The notes under the pieces were generated by a model. It was given only the letters and a program-made list of their open reading frames with translations. It had not been told where the DNA came from and did not search any database. Positions 53,341-64,000 of a stretch of DNA of 64,000 nucleotides are shown here, piece by piece. Source of the DNA: Talinum fruticosum. Taxonomy: Eukaryota > Streptophyta > Magnoliopsida > Caryophyllales > Talinaceae. Made by a program: the position numbers and the translations under genes. The stretch covers positions 2,824,501 to 2,888,500 of the forward strand of contig JAITYX010000025.1 of assembly GCA_021018815.1 (NCBI GenBank), in the 5' to 3' direction. Within the stretch, counting starts at the first letter, position 1. Every line of letters starts with the position of its first letter.

Positions 53341-54130
53341 AGTAGAAATATGTTTTGGATCTCTTACATAAATTTCAGCTTCACACTTGTACCTCTGTTA
53401 GAACTCCTTCTGCTGCTCGAACCACTCTATCCCTTACGGACGGTGAACCGCTTGCTGATCCCTCTCGCATGTAAGTATGGTAGGTACCTTGCAGTATTTG
53501 ACCATGACTCGCTCGATATTACTTATGCAAGTGCATGTAGTTTCCCAATTTATGCACGCTCCCGTACTACTCATCTCGCATGCTGTGAAGCATATTTTCG
53601 AGTATCTGCAGGGGACTCTTGACCATGGGCTTTTTCTTCGAGCCGCCTCTTCACCGTCAGTCATTATTGCCTATTCTCGATGCCGATCGGGCTGGTTGTC
53701 GTGACACATGTCGCTCTACCACAGGATATGCTATTTATTTTGGTCCTAATCTCATATCTTGGTGTTCTAAAAAGCAACCCACAGTCTCCAAATCATCCAC
53801 CGAAGCCGAGTATCGTGCTCTTGGTTATACAGATTGCTTGAGACACTTTGGCTTCGCAAGCTTTTGTTTGATGTTGGTATCACCCTTGCCACTCTCGTGC
53901 GGTTATATTGTGACAATATCGGTGCTACATATATGACTCGCCAATCCGTTCAATCACGACCGTAGCAAACATATAGCTGTGGATTATCACTTTGTTCGGG
54001 AACGGGTTGCCGATGGAGATCTCGTTGTGCGATATATTCCTACTACTTCTCGGATTGCGGACATCTTCACTAAAGGGCTGTCCTCTCAGCAGTTTCAGTT
54101 TCTTAAGTCCAAGCTGTCCGTGCGTCCCCG
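53341..54130 (+). pseudogene. Element D RNase H and pol end
   Basis: [20 protein letters not shown] and [20 protein letters not shown] then EYRAL (53670-53825) form the RNase H core. VDYHFVRERVADGDLVVRYI then IADIFTKGLSS forms the pol end (53980-54085). Only small frame errors. Confidence 0.8.
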
Positions 54131-54147
54131 ATCAGCTTGAGGGGGCA

Positions 54148-54272
54148 TAATAAAGTATTAGGGATATTATTGTACATAAAATAATTGTAAATTATTTTTC
54201 CGTATTATCTTCTATATATATAGAATGCCGGACTCCCATATTGTGTGAGTCATTCCGCCATTATCCTTTACA
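54148..54272 (+). repeat. 3' LTR of element D
   Basis: TAATAAAGTATTAGGG to CCTTTACA, nearly identical to the 5' copy. Preceded by a purine tract, TTGAGGGGGCA (54138-54147). Followed by GGTTT. Confidence 0.85.
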
Positions 54273-54604
54273 GGTTTAAAGGATGATCTCACTTGTTTCC
54301 CTTTTGTGCATGCTTCATAGATTTAATCTTTCTTAAATGCACAATTAGGTAAACCCCTAACTAAACCATGAGATGTAAGCTTTTTGATAGTGTGCATGCT
54401 GATATAACCTAATCTATAATGCCATGTCCAAGAATCATCATGCAATGATGCTCTTACGCAAGATAAATTTTGACTTGGTTTAGAAAGAGGAATAGTATAA
54501 GTGTTACCCGACCTCTTACTTGAGAGCTTAGTCTCTTTGGTAACCGCATCATAAATATAGCAATTGGTCCGAGTGAATCTTATCTCTTGACCTTTGTCAC
54601 ACAA
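54273..54604 (-). pseudogene. Copia B pre-integrase domain
   Basis: On the minus strand, ASLHDDSWTWHYRLGYISMH, TIKKLTSHGLVRGLPNCAFK and KD, the HHCC-finger region preceding the integrase core. It continues at 48984 beyond element D. Confidence 0.75.
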
Positions 54605-54830
54605 CCGAGAGATGTTGAGCGAGAATGTACTTTAATCCCTTAACAAGATAAACTAGACCGACCAGGTTGTCTCCTTCACCAATCTTGCCAACCCCAACTA
54701 TCTTGCCCTTACTATCATCTCTAAAAGTGACTTTGCCTCCTTTAAGATTTTCTAACTCGAAAAGAGTCTTGAATATCCTGACATGTGGCGTGAGCATCCA
54801 CTGTCTAAGTACCAATGACCTTTCGTCCTT
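54597..54830 (-). pseudogene. Copia B protease
   Basis: MLTPHVRIFKTLFELENLKG then GKVTFRDDSKGKIVGVGKIG then GDNLVGLVYLVKGLKYILAQ. Same layout as in copia A at 38500-38700. The active-site DxG lies in the frame-broken start and cannot be read cleanly. Confidence 0.7.
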
Positions 54831-56288
54831 TTTGAGTTACCTGCAAGTCAAAAACACGCTAACCTTTCTCACTTCTTCTAACGAACCCAAGTAACTCCCT
54901 TTACTGTGGTCCTTTTATGAGGAAGAAAACTCTTGGGAACCTAGATTTTAATGACTTTGGGTTTGGTATGATTATGAGTCTTCTTTCTAGAGAACCGAGT
55001 CTATGTCTCTTTCTTTTGAAAATCTTTTCTTTTGTAAATAGGTGGAGAAGGTTTTCACCTGTAAACTTGTCTCAGGCTCAGTCCTCCTTTCATTATTATG
55101 AATGGGACCATGCTCAACCTTCTCGAACTTCACAGTTCCGGAGTCCTTTTGAAAAAATTAGAGTAAGAATTAGATTTCTCCTCTTCATTAAAACCAAGTC
55201 CCTTTTTTCCCGAAGGAGACACACCGAGAGCCTAAAAGCATGTCAAGGTTTTTCTGACCTTGACTACATTTCAAGACAAGCTCTTGAGACTCATTGAGCT
55301 TTCTTTTCATATGCTCATTTTCTGTTCGAGTGACTCGGACTCAATCTCATTAGCTTGAGTACTCGTCTTGAGTTCTTTCGAGTTAAGTCTCGGCTTTTCC
55401 AATTCATTTTTCAAACCATTGCTCTTAGAAATAAGAGACTCAAGTTGTTCTTTGAACCGAGAAGAATCGAATTGGACTTTTCTTCCAAAGTGTAAATATA
55501 TATAGCTAAATCAACTTTAGAGAACTTGAGAAAGTATCAATTGCCTCCGACGACTTGTCTCCTCGGTGTCCGAGTTGTCGAGCATCCGACTCGCATTCAG
55601 CTTCGAGTCCGTTAGTGCCATTGGACCATTTCAGTCATTAGAATCATCTTATTCTTTAGATGAGTCGTCATTGCTCGATATGGTCATCATAGCTTTCTTT
55701 TTCTTTATGTCCTTCTTTCTCTTCGGACAAGTATTTGACTATGTGATCTTTATCGCCATATTCAAAATAGCAAGAGTTCTTAGTTAAAGATAACTTTCAA
55801 GGGGAAGAATATTTACCTTTTCTATCCTTCTTATCTTTCTTGTAGAGCTCTTCCTTTGGCCACTTTTCCCACTTCTTATATTTCATCGTTCTTTTAATGC
55901 CTCGGGCAATGAGTGCTATTGGATCTTCTTCGAGTCCGAGGAACTCAAACTTTCCCCTATACTTTCCGAGGCCTTCAAGTGCAATGTTCCTTTTGGTGCC
56001 GACCTCGGCGTCCTTTTCTTCCAGGTGAATCTCATGGGTAAGCGGCTTCCCAATCAGTTTGTCCGGTCTGTAGTTGAGAGAGGTTCCGAGCTTCCTCGAT
56101 GGCTGTCACCTTGGGACCCCATCTCTTCTTTGGTAGACTTCTCAAATTTTTTTTGCACATTTCTTCATGAGAAATTTTTCTACGTAAAGATTTGAGATTG
56201 TTTGTAATCTCAGTGAAGCGAATAAACATCCGAGTGATGTTTTCTTCTAGCTCCATCTTGAACAACTCAAATTTGTGAAAATCCTTCT
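54831..56288 (-). pseudogene. Copia B gag and gag-protease linker (start deleted)
   Basis: FKMELEENITRMFIRFTEIT, NNLKSLRRKISHEEMCKKNL, RSLPKKRWGPKVTAIEEARN and LSQL (56265-56070) is the UBN2 core. The zinc knuckle region at about 55750 retains GDKDHIVK. The acidic/coiled-coil linker follows to 54840. The LTR end (56289) is fused directly to codons that in copia A lie 440 bp downstream of the primer site. The primer site and gag N-terminus are therefore deleted. Confidence 0.7.
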
Positions 56289-56990
56289 TGAAGGTTTACT
56301 CTTGGAGAATCTAAGTAACCCTTGAGCGGGGTGAATAGGGTGATGAGGAAATTTAAACAAACTTAGACAATTTTTGCTTTGAAAGAGATAAACAATGAGT
56401 CCGAGTCTAGATTGAACTCGTAAAAGCAAACACTCGAAATACGTGGAAACCCTCCCGGGGCGTAAAACCATGGACAATGCTAATCCAATCACCAAGTCAA
56501 ATCCAATATTTTGAATCCTCAAAATACAAAGGATTGACTCTACCAAAATTTCTCCCTTAGACAATTCCTCACAATGTTTTCTTAGACTCGAAGTTCCCTT
56601 ATCCGATCTATTACTTCCTAATTGAGATAATCTTTAAAGTTAGGGACAACCGAGCTCGCTTAACCCTTACAACTCGACCAAGGGCCTTACTCGTAAAGTA
56701 AGAGAAGTATATAATCGATTAAAAGACTTTACAACTCGAAAGTAATAATTACAAGTTGGGAGTCGTAAGTAGAAGATTGAGTGAATAATGCACTAAGAGA
56801 ATTAGGCAAGTGTATTGATCAATGGTTTCAGCAATCTTCAAGTCTTGTGAAGTGGCTTCTATTTATAGATAATCAAGCGAGTAGCGGTTGTGTCTGCTTT
56901 ATGGACTAAAGTCTTTACTAGCCGTTAGAAAGGCTTTTGTGAGTCACTCAAAAAGATCCATTGGAGTGTAAACGTTGGGCAATGGCTATT

Positions 56991-59900
56991 TGTAATACCC
57001 GAATTTTAAAGAAAACAACTGGAAAGCATGGGATTATTGAGCATTTTTCCCCGCAGCTAGGGGGTTGAACGACCGATTTTATTTACGGCCGACATATTAC
57101 GTTAGAATTCCTTTGGAGGCTGGTGGCGAATAAATTAAATCAAGGAAATCGCCTCCCTTTTTCCAAATGAGCTAAACTGCTGGGTGATTAGGAATTATCG
57201 TGGCCGGCATATTAAAATAAGTTAGGACGCAAGTAGCGTAAGAGGACGGAAGGGAGGAGATGTGGACTTGTCGTATATGGGTCGGTGGTTATTTTCACTG
57301 AATTATGAAGATATTGGATAGAAACTAAATTAGGGGTCCAATAGGGATCATGGACCGAGCCATTCGGTGGAAAGAGGGAGAGGGAGCCCGAACAGGGGAA
57401 AAGAAGAGGAAGCGAACGCGGACTCGGAGCAGGGGGAGAGAGAGAGAAAGAAGGTAGTGAGAGAGGGCGCGAGGGAACCGGAGTAAAGGCCGGAGGCCGG
57501 CGAGCCGAGCGGCGAACGCGGCCCGCGGCGGACGAAGGTGAAGGAGAAGAAGCAAAGCAAGGGAAGGGGGAAGAGGGAGCATCGTGCGGGGAAAGAGAGA
57601 GAGAGAAGAGGTGAGTGGTGCAGAGACCAGGGAAGGGGCCGACGACCACCGCGGACCCGTAAAACGACGGCCGGCGACGCGACCAAGCGGCGAGCGAGGA
57701 AGAAAGCGAGAGACTGGGGCGAGCGAGGGGCGGAGGAGAGGCCCAAAACAGAGACAGACGAGCGAGCGTTCGGGAGGCCGAAACCGGGAAAAAGGAACGG
57801 CGGCAAGGGAGGAGGACCGGAGGGCGAGCAAACGAGGGCTAGACCAAGCGCAGTAGGAACCGTAAACGCCGAACCGAAGCGAGAGTCCCCTAGAACCGAA
57901 CGCGTAACACAAACGACAAGCAATTTAATCGATTCCAAACCCTAGAATTCGAGGTGGGTAGTCTTATACTCTAAACTATTAGTATATTCGAAATCTAAAT
58001 TAGTTTATTGTGATTGTTGAATGTGATTGTATGATATTGAATATGTATGCTTTTGAATGAGTTAGAAGTTGCTTGAAGTGAATTAGGAGTTAGTGGAGGG
58101 AACGGGAGTTCTTAAGGCCCGAAAATGAAATCGAGAAATTCACCGAGTTGCTTGGGCCAAGTGAGTAGTGTCGAGAGTCGGGTCGACTGGGGATAAGAGC
58201 GCATGGTTTGGGCATAGGTTAGGAATTGATATTCGGATTGAGTCTTAGAGATTTACCGAATTCGCGGCATTAAGAGACGAGTACTAATTCGGGATATAAC
58301 AAGGGGAGTGTAAAGAGGAATATGAGATCGTATTAAGTGATGTGCAATCGGGACATGTAAGTGAGAAATGGGTAATTGTGAGGTTAAGTGCATTCGAAGT
58401 ATATTTAAATCCTCGAGGTTGAGCTGAGCGTGAAAGTAAGTAAAGCTATTGGGAATTGAATAATGAAATGTAATTAAGAGGTACATATCTAAGGATGAGC
58501 GATCAAGAATCGATTAATAAGGTAAGAGTTATTAAATGGGAAATTAAGGTGGGAAATAGCAAGTCGGGAACGGTAAAGTGGAACTAAGCTATAGTCATGT
58601 CTAAGACCTTTAAGGAAGATTTGAATTAAAAAGTGAATGGAGATAGAGGAAATTTGGTAAAGAAAGTTTTAAGGGTATATGGTTGAATGAGGGCAAAAGA
58701 GGTTGGTTTATAAAGTGAAGTCATGAAATAAGGAATTGAGGTCAAGATAGTGAATTGTGAAAAGTGAGAACGTCGAGTTAAATAATGTACTGGTGGTTAT
58801 TGTGGCTCGTAAAATGGAGATAATCGTATTAAATGGACGAATTGAGAAAAGCTTAATTGGAAAAGAGTTAAGAATGACTGCTTGCAATGAATGGTGATTA
58901 TTCGTACTATGTGATTGCTTTACGTGATGCTCAAAATAGTTTCGAAAGGAGTTTTGTATTTTATGTGAAATGATTCTTGAATGCAATTTCTTGTGAACTC
59001 GCCTTTCGAACGTGAATATGTTTTAAAGAAGCAAAGCTGATTTGAGAAAGTAAATTTATAAGGGTGACACGTGGTGTCATGCCTTCCTTAATACCAAATC
59101 GATTGAGAAAGTTGTGAAGTGAATGTGATGAATGAGAATGTGCAAAGAGTTTTGAATCGACAAGCTACTGGATCGTTTAGCATACCGAAGTGTTCGAACC
59201 GGGGACGCCCGACTAGAAACTTTGAGGGAAGGATTCTAATAGGGGTCCCGTAGAGGCAGGATGCCCGCCCGAGACTTCCCGAAGATAGGTCCCGGAGCCT
59301 TTTTGTCGGGGTCGCGCCCTAAGATGAAAGAAATGCTAGTTCGAATCCTCGAAGGCCCGAAAAGTTGATTCAACCCCAAAAGAAGTATTCTTGAATGTGA
59401 ATGTGTGCTTTTAAGTGATTAAAGAGTCTTGATCTTTTTCATTGCAAGAGATTTCAGTGAAAAGTATATAGATTTCTATTATGTTATTATGTTTTCGTAG
59501 ATTTCATTATTATGAGTATTATGTGTAAAGAATTTCCAATTTAAGGGTATAAGACTCCGGTGAGCCCGTTGATTATTCCTCACCCCCACAAATTCCCCCT
59601 TTCCCACCCAAGTGTTGCAGGTACACTTCAGGAGCATGATTTACCCTTAGCATATTTCGGACTCCGCTAATTGCTCGTTTGATGCGTGCCGAAAGATTCA
59701 AGTCAAGATTATGCATTTCTAATATTTCTCAATATTGTACTTGTAATTTAGTGCATATAGTTGTACCAAATGTATAGAAACCCTTTAGATTGTTTTAAGT
59801 TGTATAGCATGATTGGTTGGACTCCGGTATGTGGCCGTTGAGTTGTATACTCCGAGCGTGTGGCTCGTTGAGTTATATCATGTTTTTCATGCAGGGTTTT

Positions 59901-60103
59901 AAGGCTTTAAGCCTATGGGTTAGTCCATGATACAAACGGAACTCTGCGAAATTTTTAGAGAATCTCGGATTCTTTTGGGAAAACCACCTAGTATTACCTT
60001 TAAGTTGAGTTTAGACAGCCAAACCAACACCGGAAAGAGCCTTGGGAGTTCCTTTAAGGAACTCGGCGATGTAATACTCCTGGGGGTGTTTTGGGGTGTT
60101 ACA
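56991..60103. mobile_element. Element E: 3.1-kb TG..CA element, probable solo LTR
   Basis: Starts TGTAATACCCG and ends TGGGGTGTTACA, the standard termini of large plant gypsy LTRs (compare TGTAATATCC and GGGGCGTTACG in F). Flanked by the 5-bp duplication CTATT (56986-56990 and 60104-60108). No ORF with a retroelement domain, no primer site and no internal repeat, so a solo LTR left by LTR-LTR recombination is the best reading. It contains a 600-bp GC-rich segment (57340-57950) and, near its right end, an imperfect copy of its own terminus (TGTAATACTCC at about 60070). Confidence 0.75.
57340..57950. other. GC- and CpG-rich segment inside element E
   Basis: Purine-rich GC island (plus strand G/A-rich) within AT-rich DNA. 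Frames of 135-196 codons are open on both strands, which is expected at this composition. The translations are Arg/Glu/Gly-rich one way and Ser/Leu/Pro/Phe-rich the other, with no domain. Confidence 0.5.
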
Positions 60104-60873
60104 CTATTTGCTGCAAAAGGTGTTCCAATCAACTGGTGTTGTCCGGAAAAAGGCGGAAATCACCGTTGAGCCTAGCGTTGGATTTTTCCATTTTGGAACC
60201 GACATGACCTTGACATGGTGTCCGAGTCCCGTCCGAATTGGCTAAAACTCTCGCTGGTGTTTAACGAGTTAGAAGCCGGTTGCTTTTGAAATTCAAAAAG
60301 ATAGACTAGCTTTATTTGAATAAGCTACAAAAGCAAACAACATTGGTTCTCAAAGTATAAAATACTTTGGTCCAAGGTTAGACTAAGATATAAACTAAAT
60401 ATAAGTAATTAAGAGCATAATTATCTTAGGCCTAGAAAAGTGGAATATTCCGAGTCTAATATCAAATAGGTTAAAACTCAGCTCGAATAACCCCTAGAAC
60501 GATCAAGTAGAGGAATAATCAATCGAAAAAGTGAACTTGATCTCTCAAATAATCTTCGAGAAATAAACCGACTTAGACAAACTCAGTAGAGAATGACTTG
60601 ATTCCGAGTTAGCAAACACAATCAATACTTAGAAAAGATGCGTTAGAAGAATTATTTGATCATGCGATGGTTCAAGTAGATTCTAAGTAGGTCAGAATAT
60701 CTCAGTAGAGAAGATATAAGACAAAGTGATATCCGAGTTACTCATAACAAAGATGAAAACTTAGATATGAGTTTCTATATAGCTCGGAATGACTTCAAAT
60801 CAAAACTTAAAAGAGATAGAAGTTTATACATGAGTCTTTCATAAAATATTTAGAGCTAAAATCCGAGTCTTCA

Positions 60874-61300
60874 ATCTCCCTTTTTTAATGAAAGGCATTC
60901 TGATCTTAAGATACAAACTTGTTAGTACACATTAAGTTTTTAGTGTCAATGATCTATATCGGATCATGTAGAATATAAAGAAGTTCCATATTAAAGCATG
61001 ACTTATAAGCAAATATTAGAGCCAATGCAGATTTATAAGTAGATAAGATAAATACTAAAAGAAACTCAAAAATGATCGAGTGTAGAAAAGATAAACACTA
61101 ACATTTATTCATTAAAAAATATTTCAATAAAAAGAGGAGAGAAACTCCCCTAAGCACAACATCAAGGTTTCTATTCCTCTCCCTTCGCATTTCAAGAAAA
61201 AGGAGGGAAGAAAAGTTGAAAGTAAATAACTTAATGTTGGACAAAAAATATTAAAAACAACGAAAGAAATAGATTAGGATGGTGGAACTAGTTGGTTTGA
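60874..61300 (-). mobile_element. Copia C polypurine tract and 3' untranslated part
   Basis: Minus-strand AAAAAAGGGAGAT next to the LTR. The rest is non-coding and aligns with 28005-28423 of B and 43900-44397 of A. Confidence 0.65.
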
Positions 61301-62780
61301 GGAGGACGGACAAGCAAGTGCGCTTGCACTGGTAAGTTTGAGATGAGGTGGTAGAGCGCGCGGCGCTAGCACTCGGGATGTTAGGAAGCAGCTCGGACTG
61401 GGTAGTCAAGTCAAGACAATGTCATCCTCGGGCTCGTCTTCTTTGAAGACTACAGGGGCTTCTAAGTCAGCTGGTTTGGGCTGTCCAACGTCCCCAAGCA
61501 TCTTCGATCCACTTAGATTTGAGGAGATCAACTCACCTTCGAGCTCCATAGCCCCCTTGTCTTTTGGTGGAGCATCCTCTTTCTTTCCTCCTTCTTCCTC
61601 CTGGTTCTCCTCTTTTGGTTGAGCCTCGCTCTGCCTCGACTGCGACATCGGCTTCTTCTTCTTCTTCTACCTCATGAGAGGTACACTTGGTCAGTCGGAG
61701 GACTCCTTAGATGTGTCGGAGGATTCCGAGTCCTACGAGCGTTCGTCCTACGTTCCCGAAGGAGTTGAAGTTGTTCTCATTGCTCGGGAAGAATCCCCTT
61801 GAACTCAAGCATCGTGGATTGACACTCCTAAGTTTGAGATTAGCAGGTCTTTTAATTAATGACCATGCCACGGAAAATAGGCTTGAGAGAGCGAACAACC
61901 GACCGAAGTTGGTAAGTTGCTGAAACGAGTCTTTTGACCAAGGCAACAAATGTGCCACCGAGAGAGGAGGTTGAATCTGAGTATGTGGAGGAAGAGAGGC
62001 AAGTTCGAACTCGGAAGAGTGAACCCATTCACCAGGTTTAACCTCCTGGTATCAATACCGTAGAAGTTCTTTTCGGCCCAAAACTATGGCCGACTCGAAA
62101 CAAGCAGAGGAATCCGAGGGAGGGGTGATCTTAAATTGTTTGAAGATAAGAGAGAGAAGAGCTCCAAACGGGAAAGGAGTGGATTTCTTTGATTGAGCGG
62201 GGACTTGAGCCATTTGCTCGATAATGAAAGGAAAGAGGTCTACGTCGTAGCCCTCCATTATGTCAAACAAAACTTTGAGAACCTTGGAGTTTGGGTTCTC
62301 CTTGCTCCAAGAGTGAGCAAAGAAAGTACGCATCGGAATGTAGTAGAGTAATCGACTTCACTTTTCATCCGAGTCATAGAAATTTTTTTCCTCGTAGCTT
62401 AGGCACTTCTTTGGCAAATTTGTCAAAGAAGTCATCGATAATTTCTAGGAAAGGAATGTGATTGGGATTCGAAAAGAGAAGTAACATTGAAAAGTTTGTG
62501 GAGAAGAGGGAGGTTAATTCTAGCAATGGTACCTTGAACATTGGAAGTGATGACACCTCCGGAAAAGATTTGTTGGCATAGAACTCAACAACGAGTTCTG
62601 GATAAATGACGTCGCTGAAGCATAGATAATTGTATACTCCAGTTTGTTGAATGAATTTAAGCCAAGAGAAGGAGGTTGTTTTGAAAAATGTGTCATCTAA
62701 CGTGAAGTGCTGGACAACAAACACTTTTGAGGGTTTAGATATACCCTCTTGAGTTATGTTTCGGGCCTTCTTTGTTGCGA
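61300..62780 (-). pseudogene. Copia C extra ORF, best-preserved copy
   Basis: On the minus strand: FVVQHFTLDDTFFKTTSFSW, LKFIQQTGVYNYLCFSDVIY and PELVVEFYANKSF (62724-62560), continuing to about 62380 in one open frame. Then MRTFFAHSWSKENPNSKVLK, VLFDIMEGYDVDLFPFIIEQ and MAQVPAQSKKSTPFPFGALL then SLIFKQFKI (62333-62130). After a gap come a Glu/Lys-rich acidic stretch (EENQEEEGGKKEDAPPKDKG, about 61600) and a Glu/Asp tail ending PEDDIVL. At least two frameshifts break it. Three copies with the same block order in A, B and C argue for past selection. No clear signal peptide or membrane anchor. Confidence 0.6.
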
Positions 62781-63329
62781 CCCCATGAACTCGAAGTAGA
62801 ACCGCATTTAGGCATTGTAGGAATAGAGGAATGAGAGATTACTGGAGAAGAGAGCGAGAGAGAAAGAGAGAACTTTGAGAGCAAGGAACGAGTATGAGAA
62901 AGTAGAGTATTTCGTATGAAAAGAGTAAGGCGTAAAGTGAAGAAATGAAGACGAATAGATGCTATATATGGAGAGGACAGAAATGACCTTCAACCTTCTT
63001 TCTTAACATTCAAACGGTATTCTCCAATAGACATGATGTACAACAGTCCAACGATTACAATTCCAGCCCTTATCCATCTAACGGTTCGAATTCTTTGATA
63101 ACGACACGTGTCGAGAGAGAAGGAGAATTTAAAAAAATCTTTATGAGATTCTCCATTCATCTAGAGATGATCTCAAAAGTTCGGTGTCCATGTTGATCAA
63201 AGACTGAGTCCGACTCGAGTATGGTTTCTAAGCGACTCGAAAGCAATTAACCAATAGCTCGGTCTCATTATTTAGTCAATCGATCCATTTGTTAATAAAG
63301 TATAAATCAAACAATTAAGAACATAAAAC

Positions 63330-64000
63330 ATATAATCAAGTATTATTTATGCCAAGCTCATTCCTAATAAAACAAAACTTATCCTCACTAAGTGGCTTAG
63401 TGAAAATATCAGCTAACTGAAATTTCGTAGGAATGAATTCAAATTCAATATCACCTTTCTCGGAATGATCTCTCGAAAATGATACCCGACCTTAATATGC
63501 TTTGTCTTTGAGTGTCTGTATTGGATTCTTAATAATGCTGATTGCGCTTTGATTTTCACACTTGATTGGGATAGATTTAAATGAAAGCCCAAGATCCTTA
63601 AAGTGTTTCTTGATGCACGTAATCTGAGCACAGCAAGCTCCAGCTACAATGTACTCAGCTTCAGCAGTTGATAAAGCTACTCGTGTTATGTTTCTTTGAG
63701 TGCCACGATATAAGGGATTAACCTAGAAATTGGCATGCTCCTTATGTGCTCTTTCTATCAACCTTGTAACCAGTATAATCAGCATGTGAGTATCCAAGTG
63801 ACGTTTAGTTCTACGTCTCTTGAAAACCATAGACCAAGATTATGAGTTTCTGCAAGATATTTCAAAATTCTCTTCACCGTAGATGTCTAGCCTACTAGAT
63901 GTGACATATAGTAGAGATCCTATCATACCTCTATAGAGTTTATGATCTATTGCTTTACATTTTTCATATGAGTCTAGTTTCATACTACTACTCATGGGGG
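63330..64000 (-). pseudogene. Copia C RNase H and pol C-terminus (partial)
   Basis: Minus-strand phrases KLYRGMIGSLLYVTS (about 63935), TAEAEYI, KHIKVGYHF and LNLNSF, with the pol end LSEDKFCFIRNELG-like near 63350. Same order as 40970-41590 in A. A deletion around 63880 removes part of the 'FSV.LCARFQ' segment. Confidence 0.7.

Larger units (their letters stand above)
48985..54272 (+). mobile_element. Element D: short-LTR Ty1/copia (Ale/Retrofit-like)
   Basis: A 5.3-kb copia inserted in the pre-integrase/integrase junction of copia B. LTRs of about 125 bp (48985-49110 and 54148-54272), primer site directly at 49111, target duplication GGTTT at 48980-48984 and 54273-54277. The domain order gag-PR-IN-RT-RH is copia. 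The small LTRs and total length fit the Ale/Retrofit type. All genes are broken. Confidence 0.85.
26552..60873 (-). mobile_element. SIRE/Maximus-like Ty1/copia element B (nested, minus strand)
   Basis: A complete set of copia parts on the minus strand, spread by four later insertions. From right to left: 5' LTR (56289-60873, shared with element C), gag (56288-55420), protease (54830-54597), pre-integrase (54540-54273), integrase (48984-48110), RT (48100-47080), RNase H (47060-46560), an extra ORF (46190-45897 and 35110-33549), polypurine tract (28020-28005) and 3' LTR (26552-28004). The order gag-PR-IN-RT-RH is copia. The long LTRs and an extra ORF after pol point to the SIRE/Maximus lineage. 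It is inserted in the LTR of element F. The LTR-adjacent leader and gag start are deleted at 56288/56289. Confidence 0.8.
56289..60873 (-). repeat. Copia LTR shared by elements B and C, split by E
   Basis: Plus-strand start TGAAGGTTTACTC (56289) and end CGAGTCTTCA (60873), matching 26552-28004 when element E (56991-60103) and one CTATT are removed (about 1.47 kb net). To its left is gag of B; to its right a polypurine tract (60874-60886, minus strand AAAAAAGGGAGAT) and the extra ORF of C. It therefore serves as 5' LTR of B and 3' LTR of C. Confidence 0.75.
56289..64000 (-). mobile_element. Copia C (SIRE/Maximus-like), runs off the right edge
   Basis: Second minus-strand element of the same family in direct tandem with B. 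Its 3' LTR is the shared one. Polypurine tract (60874-60886), extra ORF (62780-61300) and the pol C-terminus (64000-63350) are visible. RT proper, integrase, gag and its own 5' LTR must lie beyond 64000. Confidence 0.7.

Noticed and set aside
57325..57938. Overlapping 135-196 codon frames on both strands as genes
   Set aside because: They lie in a GC-rich segment inside an LTR, where stops are rare; translations are low complexity and lack domains.
62808..62993. Hydrophobic 61-residue frame as a signal peptide or membrane anchor of the copia C extra ORF
   Set aside because: It overlaps the TATA-like block and CT-rich leader; the Ser/Phe/Leu-rich translation comes from pyrimidine-rich DNA.

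Overview
The window is plant nuclear DNA, most likely from a eudicot. It is AT-rich and packed with nested LTR retrotransposons that use plant initiator-methionine-tRNA type primer sites. It contains one recognisable host gene, a family-1 UDP-glycosyltransferase with a GT-AG intron. Almost every other coding trace is retroelement debris with stops and frameshifts. I saw no rRNA, tRNA, CRISPR or bacterial-type operon.

Left block (1-16.2 kb): remains of Ty3/gypsy elements. Plus-strand gag (about 190-1135) and RT/RNase H (1240-4100) are interrupted by an LTR-like insertion (about 1812-3046). Next come decayed ORFs of plant-transposon type (4.4-7.6 kb), a minus-strand integrase tail (8370-8940) and minus-strand ORFs including a 'putative gypsy-type transposon' (PF04195-like) region (10360-10872). 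Three tandem arrays lie here, with units of about 120, 100 and 43 bp. The 100-bp array sits between roughly 180-bp inverted repeats that form a foldback-like element.

Host-gene island (16.2-22 kb): the UGT79-like gene (18742-20714, plus strand) has a 588-bp intron and a likely 1-base loss in a homopolymer run in exon 1. An AT-rich foldback MITE-like element lies downstream.

Right block (about 22-64 kb): a nest of retroelements. The oldest is a decayed Ty3/gypsy element F (LTR end at 24553, internal to 26193, 3' LTR from 26194). Its 3' LTR is cut at 26551 by minus-strand SIRE/Maximus-like Ty1/copia elements B and C. B and C are arranged head to tail and share one LTR (56289-60873). Four later insertions sit in B or in the shared LTR, each with a readable 5-bp target duplication: G (gypsy-derived, non-autonomous, 28424-33548, TGATG), A (full-length SIRE-like copia, 35111-45896, GAGGG), D (short-LTR copia, 48985-54272, GGTTT) and E (3.1-kb TG..CA element, probably a solo LTR, 56991-60103, CTATT).

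The most interesting signals are these. (1) An extra ORF between pol and the 3' LTR in copia A, B and C, preceded in each copy by a TATA-box and CT-rich promoter-like block. (2) The shared-LTR tandem of B and C. (3) Element G, which keeps a protease with a mutated catalytic site plus an unidentified open frame of about 430 codons in place of RT/integrase. (4) A 43-bp repeat array with an old and a young half.
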